Assembly (NCBI GenBank): GCA_964432205.1
Contig: CAYSMK010000029.1
Location: 1 to 64,000 of the forward strand
Direction of reading: 5' to 3'
Length of the DNA stretch: 64,000 nucleotides
Origin: Geomobilibacter sp964432205
GTDB taxonomy: Bacteria; Desulfobacterota; Desulfuromonadia; Geobacterales; DSM-12255
The position numbers were made by a program, and so were the translations under genes. Under the pieces are notes generated by a model. It was not told the origin of the DNA. It did no database searches and was given only the letters and a program-made list of their open reading frames with translations. Positions 50,206 through 60,259 of the stretch are shown piece after piece. Numbering within the stretch: position 1 is the stretch's first letter; every line of letters begins with the position of its first letter.

Positions 50206-52194
50206 CTATGTTGCTTCGGAAAGGGTGCTTCTTCTCCTGATTCCCAATTTCTTCATCCTAGAATTGAGCGTTGTCGGCTTCAGCCCCAGGATTTCGGCGG
50301 CGCCATTCCTGCCGCGGATGCGCCAGCCGGTCCTTTCCAGTACGGAGTTGATGTGCATCCTCTCCATGCCTTCGATGGTCATCGGCTGGGTGGTGATCGG
50401 CGAGGAGCCATCCTGCACGTCCACGACCAGCGTCGCGCCACTGCTCAGGATCATGGCCCGCTCCACCAGGTTGCGCAGCTCCCGGATGTTTCCCGGCCAA
50501 TGGTAGTGCTCCATGGCCTCCATGTTTTTCTTGGGAATCCGCTCGATGGTCTTGCCCAGGACCTTGCCGAACTCCTCGACCATTGCCCAGACCAGCAGCG
50601 GGATGTCATCCCGTCGCTCGCGCAAGGGGGGGACGGAAATCGGGAACACATTCAGACGGTAGTACAGGTCCTCGCGGAATCGCCCTTCCCTGACCGCTTG
50701 GGCAAGATTTCTGTTGGTGGCGGCTATGACCCGGACATCCACGTTGACGGGCTTTGGGCTGCCCAAACGTTCAAACTGGCCCTCCTGGAGCACCCTGAGC
50801 AGCTTCGCCTGGAGCTCCAGAGGCAGTTCGCCAATCTCGTCCAGAAAGATCGTCGAGCCGTTTGCCGCCTCGAACCTGCCGATCTGGCTCGATGTCGCCC
50901 CGGTATAGGCCCCTTTTTCGTGGCCGAACAGCTCTGCTTCGATGAGCGCAGCCGGGAGCGCGGCGCAGTTCACCTTGATCATGGCGCGGGCCTTGCGGCT
51001 GCTGGCGCTGTGGATGGCCCTGGCGATAAGCTCCTTGCCCGAGCCGGTTTCGCCGAGAATGAGCACCGTGGTGTCAGTCGGACCAACCTGCCGCACCTGG
51101 AGGAGCGCCTTCTGAATGGCGTCGGACCGGCCGATGATCTCATCGTGCCGGTATTCGGTGCTGATCTGGTCGCGCAGGTAGATGTTCTCCGCTTCCAGGC
51201 GGTCCTTCAGCTCCTTTATCTCGGCCAGGGCGATCTGGATCTTCTGGTCGGCCCGCTTTCGCTCCAGGGCATTGGCAAAAATCTCCCAGACGAGGCGGAG
51301 CCGTTGAATCAGCTCGTCGGGCCATTCCACCTTGTTGTGGTAGGAAACGAAGGTAATGGTCCCCACGATGGTCCCACCGACGCTTGCCGGGATGAACATC
51401 ATGGATTTGATCCCCCCTGCCTCCTTGCAGTACTTTCGTTCGCGCCAGCACTCGTCGGGCAGATCGTCAGTATCGGAAATCCTGAACGTCTCTCCCTTGC
51501 GCACCATATTCATCCAGACCGGAATCAGATCCGCAATCACCGAAGGCGGCTCCTTTATCCCCGGCAGGGCAAAGGAGTGGGCGAGCTGCAACCGGTCCCC
51601 CTCCGGAGACATGTACCAGATGGTGCTCCGGTCGAATCCCAGGAACTCCACGAGCTTCTGCAGCCCCTGCTTGATCTTCCGGTCTACTTCGCTGACCGGC
51701 ACGTTGATGAAGGTGGAGGATAGATCGGACAGAAGGGCCTCGACCTTCAACCGTTCGGCCTGCACATCCTCCTTGGTTTTCTGTTCCGTCACGTCCTGGA
51801 CGATCAACCCGCACCCCAGCACGGCCCCGTCATCACCCTTGAACGGGTGACAGCTGACCAGCCAGAATCTGTTTTGCGACGACAGGTCGGGCAGCTGCGT
51901 ATTCACGACAACCTCCCGCTCGACAAAGGAACGGTCCTCCCTGATCGTACGAGAGATCACCGACTCGATGGCCAGGGCGATCTGCAGATCGAGTTCACCG
52001 ATCGTCTTGCCGATGTGGCGGTCCGCCGGGATACCGTCGATGATCACCATCCGGTCGTTGACGTGAACATAGCGCAACTCCCGATCAAACACCGCGATCC
52101 CGTACCAGGCCTGCTCGAACAGCTGCCCGATGAGACTGAGTTTCCCCTGGAAAAAGTCCGCACTGTCTTGTTGCCGGCCACCTGCACTAGTCAT
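50206..52194 (-). CDS. Sigma-54-dependent activator with PAS and GAF domains
   Basis: This regulator of about 662 residues has PAS (LIGQLFEQAWYGIAVFDREL onward), GAF (about 195-340), a coiled linker (IQIALAEIKELKDRLEAENI) and AAA+ (Walker A LGETGSGKELIARAIH; Walker B STIFLDEIGELPLE). A C-terminal helix-turn-helix is also present (GRNGAAEILGLKPTTLNSRM). The domain order after the linker is like FhlA. The sigma-54 contact loop reads GAYTGA instead of GAFTGA; Tyr at this place is tolerated in some activators. I use the ATG at 52194; in-frame ATGs further upstream (52242, 52290) lack ribosome sites. Its target is unknown. Confidence 0.88.
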   Translation of the reverse strand: MTSAGGRQQDSADFFQGKLSLIGQLFEQAWYGIAVFDRELRYVHVNDRMVIIDGIPADRHIGKTIGELDLQIALAIESVISRTIREDRSFVEREVVVNTQLPDLSSQNRFWLVSCHPFKGDDGAVLGCGLIVQDVTEQKTKEDVQAERLKVEALLSDLSSTFINVPVSEVDRKIKQGLQKLVEFLGFDRSTIWYMSPEGDRLQLAHSFALPGIKEPPSVIADLIPVWMNMVRKGETFRISDTDDLPDECWRERKYCKEAGGIKSMMFIPASVGGTIVGTITFVSYHNKVEWPDELIQRLRLVWEIFANALERKRADQKIQIALAEIKELKDRLEAENIYLRDQISTEYRHDEIIGRSDAIQKALLQVRQVGPTDTTVLILGETGSGKELIARAIHSASSRKARAMIKVNCAALPAALIEAELFGHEKGAYTGATSSQIGRFEAANGSTIFLDEIGELPLELQAKLLRVLQEGQFERLGSPKPVNVDVRVIAATNRNLAQAVREGRFREDLYYRLNVFPISVPPLRERRDDIPLLVWAMVEEFGKVLGKTIERIPKKNMEAMEHYHWPGNIRELRNLVERAMILSSGATLVVDVQDGSSPITTQPMTIEGMERMHINSVLERTGWRIRGRNGAAEILGLKPTTLNSRMKKLGIRRRSTLSEAT

Positions 52195-52469
52195 CTCAAG
52201 ACCTCGACTGCGTTCTGTAAAAAATCGTTTTAAGTATAGCATTATGCGTAATTGTAGCAAGTTATGCTTATCTAATCTGTCTGCAATCACCTTCTACCCT
52301 GAGGCAAAAACGTTTTATCAAACATGCCATGCCATTTACGATCATGTAATCCGCTTGGATCGCACTGCTTGCGCAGCAACAAATCGCCGCAGGCATCCCC
52401 TTGTCTTTTGATCCTGTTTCGCTACAGTTATCATCTTGAGACAATTCACGACATCCACAGGAGGCATCC

Positions 52470-52985
52470 ATGCTCGAAAGAAAAGGGATCATCACGTTCA
52501 AGGGGAACCCGTTCACCCTGCTCGGACCGGAACTGAAGGTGGGGGACCCGGCGCCCGACTTCACCGCGGTCGACAACGGGCTGGCGCCGGTGTCACTTGC
52601 CAGCTACAGCGGCAAGATCAAGGTGATCAGCGCCGTCCCGTCCCTGGACACCCCGGTCTGCGACATGGAGACCCGGCGCTTCAACCAGGAGGCCGCCTCC
52701 CTGCCGGATAACGTGGCCGTGCTGACCGTCAGCCTCGACCTCCCCTTTGCCCAGAAGCGCTGGTGCGGCGCCGCCGGCATCGATCGGGTCACGACACTCT
52801 CCGACTACCAGGAGCGTTCATTCGCCCAGGCCTACGGTGTCCTGATCAAGGAGCTCAAGCTGCTCTCCCGTTCGATCTTCGTCATCGACGCCAACAACAC
52901 CATCCGCTACATCCAGCACGTGCCGGAGGTGACCAGCGAGCCGGATTACGCGGCGGTCCTGGCCGCGGTGCGGGCGTTACTATAG
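52470..52985 (+). CDS. tpx: Thiol peroxidase (Tpx, atypical 2-Cys peroxiredoxin)
   Basis: This 171-residue enzyme reduces peroxides in the cytoplasm or periplasm using thioredoxin-type donors. The peroxidatic Cys is in SAVPSLDTPVCDMETRRFN (Thr and Arg also conserved), and the resolving Cys is in FAQKRWCGAAG. Length and N-terminus (FKGNPFTLLGPELKVGDPAP) match Tpx. A GGAGG ribosome site precedes the ATG. It probably handles oxidative stress in an otherwise anaerobic organism; divergent from the sigma-54 activator gene. Confidence 0.95.
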   Translation: MLERKGIITFKGNPFTLLGPELKVGDPAPDFTAVDNGLAPVSLASYSGKIKVISAVPSLDTPVCDMETRRFNQEAASLPDNVAVLTVSLDLPFAQKRWCGAAGIDRVTTLSDYQERSFAQAYGVLIKELKLLSRSIFVIDANNTIRYIQHVPEVTSEPDYAAVLAAVRALL

Positions 52986-53037
52986 AAACGCAGTGCATGA
53001 ACCTAGAAAAAGCAGTTGTCCACGAAGCGCACGAACC

Positions 53038-53073
53038 GGGGAGGGCCACGAAAGGCGCCTCCCCGTTTTGTTT
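53038..53073 (+). terminator. Terminator after tpx
   Basis: GGGGAGG (53038-53044) pairs with CCTCCCC (53058-53064), followed by GTTTTGTTT. It lies about 50 bases past the tpx stop and abuts the end of the convergent methyltransferase gene. Confidence 0.75.
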
Positions 53074-54038
53074 CAGACAGAAGGACGCAGCTCGGGAAAG
53101 GCCCGCAGCAGTTCGCGGACCGCGACAATGGAGAGACTGTTGCCGATCAGGTGCCACTGCTTGCGTAGCGGCAGCGTGGCCGGGAAACTGAACCCGGCCG
53201 GGAAGTGGAGGAGGCGGGCGATCTCACCGGGGGTGAAGCGGCGCACCGTGCCGCCATTACGGAGATAGGAGCCGGCGTTCACGATGGACCGGCCATAGCC
53301 GGCAATGAAGCAGGTGGTGTAGGCGGCAGGATCGGACGGGTCAAGGATGCGTAGCCCCCTTCCGAAGCGGGCAAGGATGTCGTCGGCCAGGCGCAGTTCC
53401 GGTGGAATTGCGTCTTCAGGCAACGGGTCCAGGTATTCCCCGAGCCCTTTGCACTTCTCCGGCGGTGACGGCTCAGGCGCCTGGAGCGGACCGCGGGACG
53501 CTGCCAGGTAGTAGCGGGGCCGCCGGGAAGGGACTCCCAGATCGGTCGGGCAGAGCTGACGCTCCACGAGACCGTAGCCACGTTCCGCGAGGAGTCCTGT
53601 CAGGCGGTCATGGGCCTGGGAGCCGACAAAACCGGCCACGTTCTCCAGCGCCAAGTGGCGCGGCAGCCGGTCGGCGGGCATCCGGGCCAGGATCTCCAGG
53701 ATACGGACCAGGCTCCGGGCGCGGTGGTCGGCCAGGTCACGGCGGACACCCCGCTCGCAGTAGGGCTGGCAGGGTGGGGAGAGCCACCAGAGGTCGGCAG
53801 AAAAGTTGGTCAGTTCCCAGGCGCTCACCCGCTCCAGGTCTACCTGCTTTGCCGGATGTTCCGGAAAGTTGCTGCGGTAGACGGCAAGCGCTTCGGCGCT
53901 CTGATCCAGGGCGCCCACCACCTGCACGTTCCACCCGGCAACGGCGGCGGCAAAGCCGCCGATGCCGCAGAACAGCTCCAAAGCCCGGATAGTTCCGGTT
54001 GTTGCGGTCTCGTCGCATCTCTTGGTCACGGCGTCCAT
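53073..54038 (-). CDS. Dnmt2-like C5-cytosine methyltransferase (probably tRNA)
   Basis: This 321-residue enzyme has C5-methyltransferase motifs in order: I (LELFCGIGGFAAAVAGWNVQ), IV with catalytic Cys (SPPCQPYCERG), VI (LALENVAGFVGS), VIII (LGVPSRRPRYYLA) and a C-terminal motif X (GNSLSIVAVRELL). The target-recognition segment TTCFIAGYGRSIVNAGSYL corresponds to the CFT-containing region of Dnmt2, and its small size and PPCQP(Y/F) variant also fit. Geobacter sulfurreducens has a Dnmt2 homologue reported to methylate tRNA-Glu. The ATG at 54038 is chosen because the fold starts soon after; the in-frame upstream part crosses a repeat. A DNA methyltransferase is the alternative. Confidence 0.8.
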   Translation of the reverse strand: MDAVTKRCDETATTGTIRALELFCGIGGFAAAVAGWNVQVVGALDQSAEALAVYRSNFPEHPAKQVDLERVSAWELTNFSADLWWLSPPCQPYCERGVRRDLADHRARSLVRILEILARMPADRLPRHLALENVAGFVGSQAHDRLTGLLAERGYGLVERQLCPTDLGVPSRRPRYYLAASRGPLQAPEPSPPEKCKGLGEYLDPLPEDAIPPELRLADDILARFGRGLRILDPSDPAAYTTCFIAGYGRSIVNAGSYLRNGGTVRRFTPGEIARLLHFPAGFSFPATLPLRKQWHLIGNSLSIVAVRELLRAFPELRPSV

Positions 54039-54137
54039 TGCGGCGCATTCTATGTTCCCGGATCGCCTCCTGTCAAGGGAACGACCGAGTACGGCAGCTT
54101 CTGGTATACTTGCAGTACGAGAATTACTATTCCGTAA

Positions 54138-54227
54138 CGCCTTATCCCCCTCCCCGGCCCTCCCCCTCCTGGGGAGGGAAACAGACACTCCTCCCCCCAG
54201 CGGGGGGAGGTTGGGAGGGGGGAATGA
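54138..54227. repeat. GC-rich palindromic intergenic repeat
   Basis: The element has the runs CCCCTCCCCGG, CCCTCCCCCTCCTGGGGAGGG and CTCCCCCCAGCGGGGGGAG with inverted outer ends (TCCCCC / GGGGGGA). It is the same family as elements near 2684 and 49331. Confidence 0.7.
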
Positions 54228-54276
54228 GGTTGCGAATTATCAAGTGATTCGGGCATTACGTACGAGGAGGTATCCC

Positions 54277-55059
54277 ATGAGATACGCGATACTTGCCCTC
54301 TGTGCCCTGCTGACACTGGGCGGGGTGGCCGAGGCGAAGATAGTGACCAAGGTGGTGGAGTACCGCCAGGGAGATGCCGTCCTGGAAGGGTACCTGGCCT
54401 ATGACAATACCGTGACGGCAAAGCGGCCCGGGTTGCTGGTGGTGCACGAATGGACCGGTCTCGGGCCGTACGTGCAGAAGCGGGTGCAGCAACTGGCCGG
54501 GATGGGGTATGTGGCGTTCGGCGCCGACATCTACGGCAAGGGGATCAGGCCGGACAATCCGAAGGATGCGGCGGCAATCGCCGGCAAGTATAAGGGGGAC
54601 CGGCAGGTGATGAGGGACCGGGTGCTGGCCGGTCTGGCCGAGCTCCGCCGGCAGCCGCAGGTCGATACCGGCCGGCTCGCTGCCATCGGCTACTGCTTCG
54701 GCGGCACCACGGTGCTGGAGCTTGCCCGGAGCGGCGCCGACCTGCGTGGGGTGGTGAGCTTCCACGGCGGCCTCGACACACCGCTGCCGGCGACAGCCGG
54801 GCAGATCCGGGCCAAGGTGCTGGCCCTGCACGGGGCCGACGACCCGTTCGTGCCGCCGGCCCAGGTGGCGGCCTTCCAGGACGAGATGCGGAAGGCTGGC
54901 GCCGACTGGCAGATGGTCTACTACAGTGGCGCGGTGCACAGCTTCACCAACCCCGATTCCGGAAACGACCCGAAGAAGGGGGCTGCCTACAATGAACAGG
55001 CCGACCGGCGGTCGTGGGAGGCGATGAAACTGTTCTTTGCCGAAATATTTGCCGGGTAG
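54277..55059 (+). CDS. Secreted dienelactone hydrolase-family protein
   Basis: This 260-residue alpha/beta hydrolase has a signal peptide (AILALCALLTLGGVAEAK). It has the nucleophile Cys in AIGYCFGGTTVLELARSG, the acid in LHGADDPFVPP, and the His in YYSGAVHSFTNPDSG, the triad of dienelactone hydrolases. LLVVHEWTGLGPYVQKRVQQ is the usual oxyanion region. The start at 54277 follows GAGGAGG; an in-frame extension upstream crosses the repeat. The substrate is unknown. Confidence 0.88.
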   Translation: MRYAILALCALLTLGGVAEAKIVTKVVEYRQGDAVLEGYLAYDNTVTAKRPGLLVVHEWTGLGPYVQKRVQQLAGMGYVAFGADIYGKGIRPDNPKDAAAIAGKYKGDRQVMRDRVLAGLAELRRQPQVDTGRLAAIGYCFGGTTVLELARSGADLRGVVSFHGGLDTPLPATAGQIRAKVLALHGADDPFVPPAQVAAFQDEMRKAGADWQMVYYSGAVHSFTNPDSGNDPKKGAAYNEQADRRSWEAMKLFFAEIFAG

Positions 55060-55162
55060 CTGCCCGGAGGGGCCTTGACGAACGGCGTCGAATCGTATAA
55101 CAGTGGCGTCTCATGCAGTTACGCGCCAGCCACGCCTTCCGGGACCCCATGAACAGACCTGT

Positions 55163-56506
55163 ATGCAGAGAGTGCCGTCAGTGACGGCGTCCCTTCCCCA
55201 TTGCTCCGACCGCCGGCCGCGCCTGCTCCTCGTCTACCCGGCGACCGAGAAGCTGGGGTGGGTGCGCCGCTTCCAGCTCCCCTCCCTGGCCCTGCAACAG
55301 GTGGCTGCGGCCACCCCCTCCGAGTGGGAGGTACTACTGGCCGACGAAGTGCACGAGGAGGTGCCGTTCGACGGCCTGTTCGACCTGGTGGGGATCACCG
55401 CCATGACCCATCAGGCCCTCCGTGCCTATGCTATTGCCGACCGATTCCGGGCGCGTGGCGTGCCGGTGGTACTTGGCGGCATGCATCCCACCGTCCTGCC
55501 CGACGAGGCCCTCGGCCATGCCGATGCCGTGGTGGTGGGGGAGGCCGAGCCGGTCTGGGCGACCCTGCTGGCGGACCTGCTCGCCGGCCGGCTTGCCCCT
55601 CTCTACAAGGCACCGGTTCCGACCGGCGACACCCTGGTAATCCCCTGGTCCAGCCGCGACCTGTTCGCCGGCCGGAAGTACCTCACCACCCAGACGCTCC
55701 AGGCGAGCCGCGGCTGCCCCTATGACTGCCCGTTCTGCGTCACCACCAACTATTTCGGCAACCAGTTCCGCTATCGTCCGCCCGAGGAGATCCTGGCCGA
55801 ACTCCGCACCTTTGACCGGAAGCTGACCGTATTTCTCGACGACAACCTGCTGGGAGACCCGGCACGGGCCGTGCCGATCCTGGAGGGGATGGCCGGCCTG
55901 GGGCTCCGCTGGGGAGGGCAGACCGGGCTTCGCTTTGCCGAGGACCCCAACCTGGTACGGCTCGTCGCCCGTTCCGGCTGCATCGGCCTCTTCGTGGGGA
56001 TCGAGTCGGTGAGCGGCGCCAATGCCGGTCTGGCCAAGTCGAGGTCGCGCTCGTCCCACAAGGAACTGATCCGGCGGGTTCAGGAGGCCGGTATCATCGT
56101 GGAGGCGTCGTTCGTCTTCGGCTTCGACGACCACGACGAGAGCGTGTTCGAGGAGACCCTGCGGTACGTGGAGGAGTGCAGCCCGAGCATCCCCACCTTC
56201 CACATCCTGACCCCCTATCCGGGGACCTCGCTGTTCGAGCAGTACGAACGGGAGGGGAGGCTCCTGCACAGGGACTGGGACCGCTACAACCACAACGAGG
56301 TCGTGTTCCGGCCAAAACAGATGTCGCCGGAGCGGCTCTACCGCGGCTGGGTTGAGGCGAGGCAAGAGGCCTATTCCTGGTCATCGGTCCTCGGGCGGGT
56401 CGCCCGCAACCCCAACCCCCGCTTCACCAACTTCGCCTACAACCTGCTGCGCAAGGGGCCCAACGACAGCCTGGCAAAGCAATTCAACAATGACCCAAAT
56501 CCTTGA
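55163..56506 (+). CDS. B12-binding-domain radical SAM protein
   Basis: This protein of about 447 residues has an N-terminal cobalamin-binding-type Rossmann domain (RLLLVYPATEKLGWVRRFQL; LVGITAMTHQALRAYAIADR; VVLGGMHPTVLPDEAL). The radical SAM domain carries CPYDCPFC (QASRGCPYDCPFCVTTNYFG), and the C-terminal half is typical of the HpnP/BchE-like branch (FHILTPYPGTSLFEQYEREG). The usual DxHxxG cobalamin loop is not evident. Several in-frame starts exist (55103, 55163, GTG 55181), and none has a strong ribosome site. It may act in lipid or cofactor modification; the substrate is not readable. Confidence 0.8.
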   Translation: MQRVPSVTASLPHCSDRRPRLLLVYPATEKLGWVRRFQLPSLALQQVAAATPSEWEVLLADEVHEEVPFDGLFDLVGITAMTHQALRAYAIADRFRARGVPVVLGGMHPTVLPDEALGHADAVVVGEAEPVWATLLADLLAGRLAPLYKAPVPTGDTLVIPWSSRDLFAGRKYLTTQTLQASRGCPYDCPFCVTTNYFGNQFRYRPPEEILAELRTFDRKLTVFLDDNLLGDPARAVPILEGMAGLGLRWGGQTGLRFAEDPNLVRLVARSGCIGLFVGIESVSGANAGLAKSRSRSSHKELIRRVQEAGIIVEASFVFGFDDHDESVFEETLRYVEECSPSIPTFHILTPYPGTSLFEQYEREGRLLHRDWDRYNHNEVVFRPKQMSPERLYRGWVEARQEAYSWSSVLGRVARNPNPRFTNFAYNLLRKGPNDSLAKQFNNDPNP

Positions 56507-56627
56507 GGACGGAGTGCCCCGTGAAGCGACTGTACCCGAGTGCCAGCCGCTGTAGGCGAAATGAGCCGTACAGCGGCGGTGCGAGCGGCACTCTGAGCCT
56601 GAGCGGGGTACTCCGTCCTCAAGGATT
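56498..56627. repeat. 130-bp palindromic element, copy R3
   Basis: The 5' end AATCCTTGAGGACGGAGTGC (56498-56517) and the 3' end (complement, 56608-56627) match except one base, and an inner hairpin (CCGCTGTA / TACAGCGG) sits in the middle. Layout is like R1 and R2 but the sequence differs. It lies between convergent genes and could act as a two-way terminator. Confidence 0.7.
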
Positions 56628-56959
56628 CACGCCCGGATCATCACCAGCAGCATCTTGAACCGCTTGACCGCCCGTAGCGAGTGGGGGTGGTTGGCCGGCA
56701 TGATGATGAACTGGCCGGTCTCCACGGTCTGCGCCTGGCCGTCGATGGTGATCTCGCCGGTGCCGTCGACGATCTGCACAAAGGCGTCGTACGGGACGGT
56801 ATGCTCGGAGAGCCCCTGCCCCTCCCCAAAGGCAAACAGGGTAACGGTCCCGATCTTCTTGTCGATGAGGGTCCGGCTGACCACCGATCCGGTTTGGTAG
56901 GCAACCAGTTCGGCCATGGTGATGGGGTTACCGATCAGGGTTTCTGGTGCGTCGCTCAT
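56627..56959 (-). CDS. Small cupin-domain protein
   Basis: This 110-residue single cupin barrel has motif 1 around SEHTVPYDAFVQIVDGTGEI and motif 2 around GQFIIMPANHPHSLRAVK, with metal-binding His residues in both. Such proteins bind a metal and often a small effector or act as simple isomerases. A ribosome site (AAAGGAGCAGCAACC) precedes 56959. No functional link to neighbours is clear. Confidence 0.82.
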   Translation of the reverse strand: MSDAPETLIGNPITMAELVAYQTGSVVSRTLIDKKIGTVTLFAFGEGQGLSEHTVPYDAFVQIVDGTGEITIDGQAQTVETGQFIIMPANHPHSLRAVKRFKMLLVMIRA

Positions 56960-56989
56960 GGTTGCTGCTCCTTTCGGTCTGAAAGAAAA

Positions 56990-57367
56990 TGATCAACCCT
57001 AGAAAAGGCGGTTGTCCACGAAACTCACGAAAAACACGAACTAAATCAGCAAACTATGCAACATCAAAGTACAACCTGTTCAGTGAATTGCTGATCTGCT
57101 GCAACGCTTTATTTTTTCGTGTTTTTCGTGTCGTTCGTGGACCTGAAGCCGTTCTTGGTCATAACCCCTCCCGACCTCCCCTTAGCTTAAAGACCCCCCT
57201 CTTAAGCTAAGAGGGGGTCAGGGGGAGTTATGGGCTGTCGTCGTTTAAAGCATACCGCAATTCCAGCGCCATGCCTTGATGCAGGTCAAGGAGCGGCAGC
57301 GCCCCTTCCCATTTTTCCCGCCCTGTAGTAGTATCCACCCCCTCAAATCAGGAACAAGGAGCAGAGA
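56990..57367. repeat. Intergenic region made of repeats
   Basis: The left part (56996-57150) has CCTAGAAAAGGCGGTTGTCC followed by CACGAA units and an inverted TTCGTG/GTTCGTGGAC end. A shorter copy of the same start lies at 52998-53026. The right part (57160-57232) is a palindrome with TTAGCTTAA/TTAAGCTAA at its core and CATAACCCC/GGGGAGTTATG at its ends. No gene seen. Confidence 0.65.
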
Positions 57368-59662
<2,295 letters not shown>

Positions 59663-59681
59663 CCGTAAAAAAGGAGTGGAT

Positions 59682-60143
59682 ATGATTACGGTACTGAAGG
59701 ACTTCGCCATCATCGTCGGTGGCCTGGTGACGATCTTCGCCTTTCTCAACGGCCTCCTGGAGTACCGCCGCCAGGGGGTGCAGAAGCGGGTGGAGCACTT
59801 CACCCTGCTCCGCCGGCGGTTGAAGGAAAACCCGGTCTTCAAGGAAATCTGCGCCATGATGTTCGCCAACGATCCGGCCCTGGCCGCGTTCGACGCCCAG
59901 GGGAAACGCGACTTCATCGGCCTCTTGGAGGAGGTGGCCCTCTGGGTCAACTCCGGGCTGATCCGGCCGGAACTGGCCCACTACATGTTCGGTTTCTATA
60001 CGGTGAAGTGCCTGGACAGCAAGGATTTCTGGGCCAATGTCACCCTGGACGACGTCTACTGGAACCTGTTCCACGATTTTGCCCGGGAGATGAAGGCAAA
60101 GGAGCAGGGATTCGTCTATCGTCGGCAGAATCTTCGTTTCTGA
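59682..60143 (+). CDS. Hypothetical protein with N-terminal membrane anchor
   Basis: This 153-residue protein has one N-terminal hydrophobic helix (FAIIVGGLVTIFAFLNGLLE) and a soluble helical domain rich in aromatic residues (YMFGFYTVKCLDSKDFWANV; DVYWNLFHDFAREMK). An AAGGAG ribosome site lies five bases before the ATG at 59682. It follows tex by 19 bases and may be co-transcribed. I do not recognise a family; the layout resembles small membrane-tethered hypothetical proteins that are common next to effector genes. Confidence 0.7.
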   Translation: MITVLKDFAIIVGGLVTIFAFLNGLLEYRRQGVQKRVEHFTLLRRRLKENPVFKEICAMMFANDPALAAFDAQGKRDFIGLLEEVALWVNSGLIRPELAHYMFGFYTVKCLDSKDFWANVTLDDVYWNLFHDFAREMKAKEQGFVYRRQNLRF

Positions 60144-60259
60144 CTGGCCGCCCGATTGTTGCCGGTGCACAGGGCTCCGGTTGACGTTACGGGAATTATC
60201 CAGTACCGTTTGGCTGTACGCATCTGCCCAACCACCACTTCCACGGTCGCGAGCACCCC

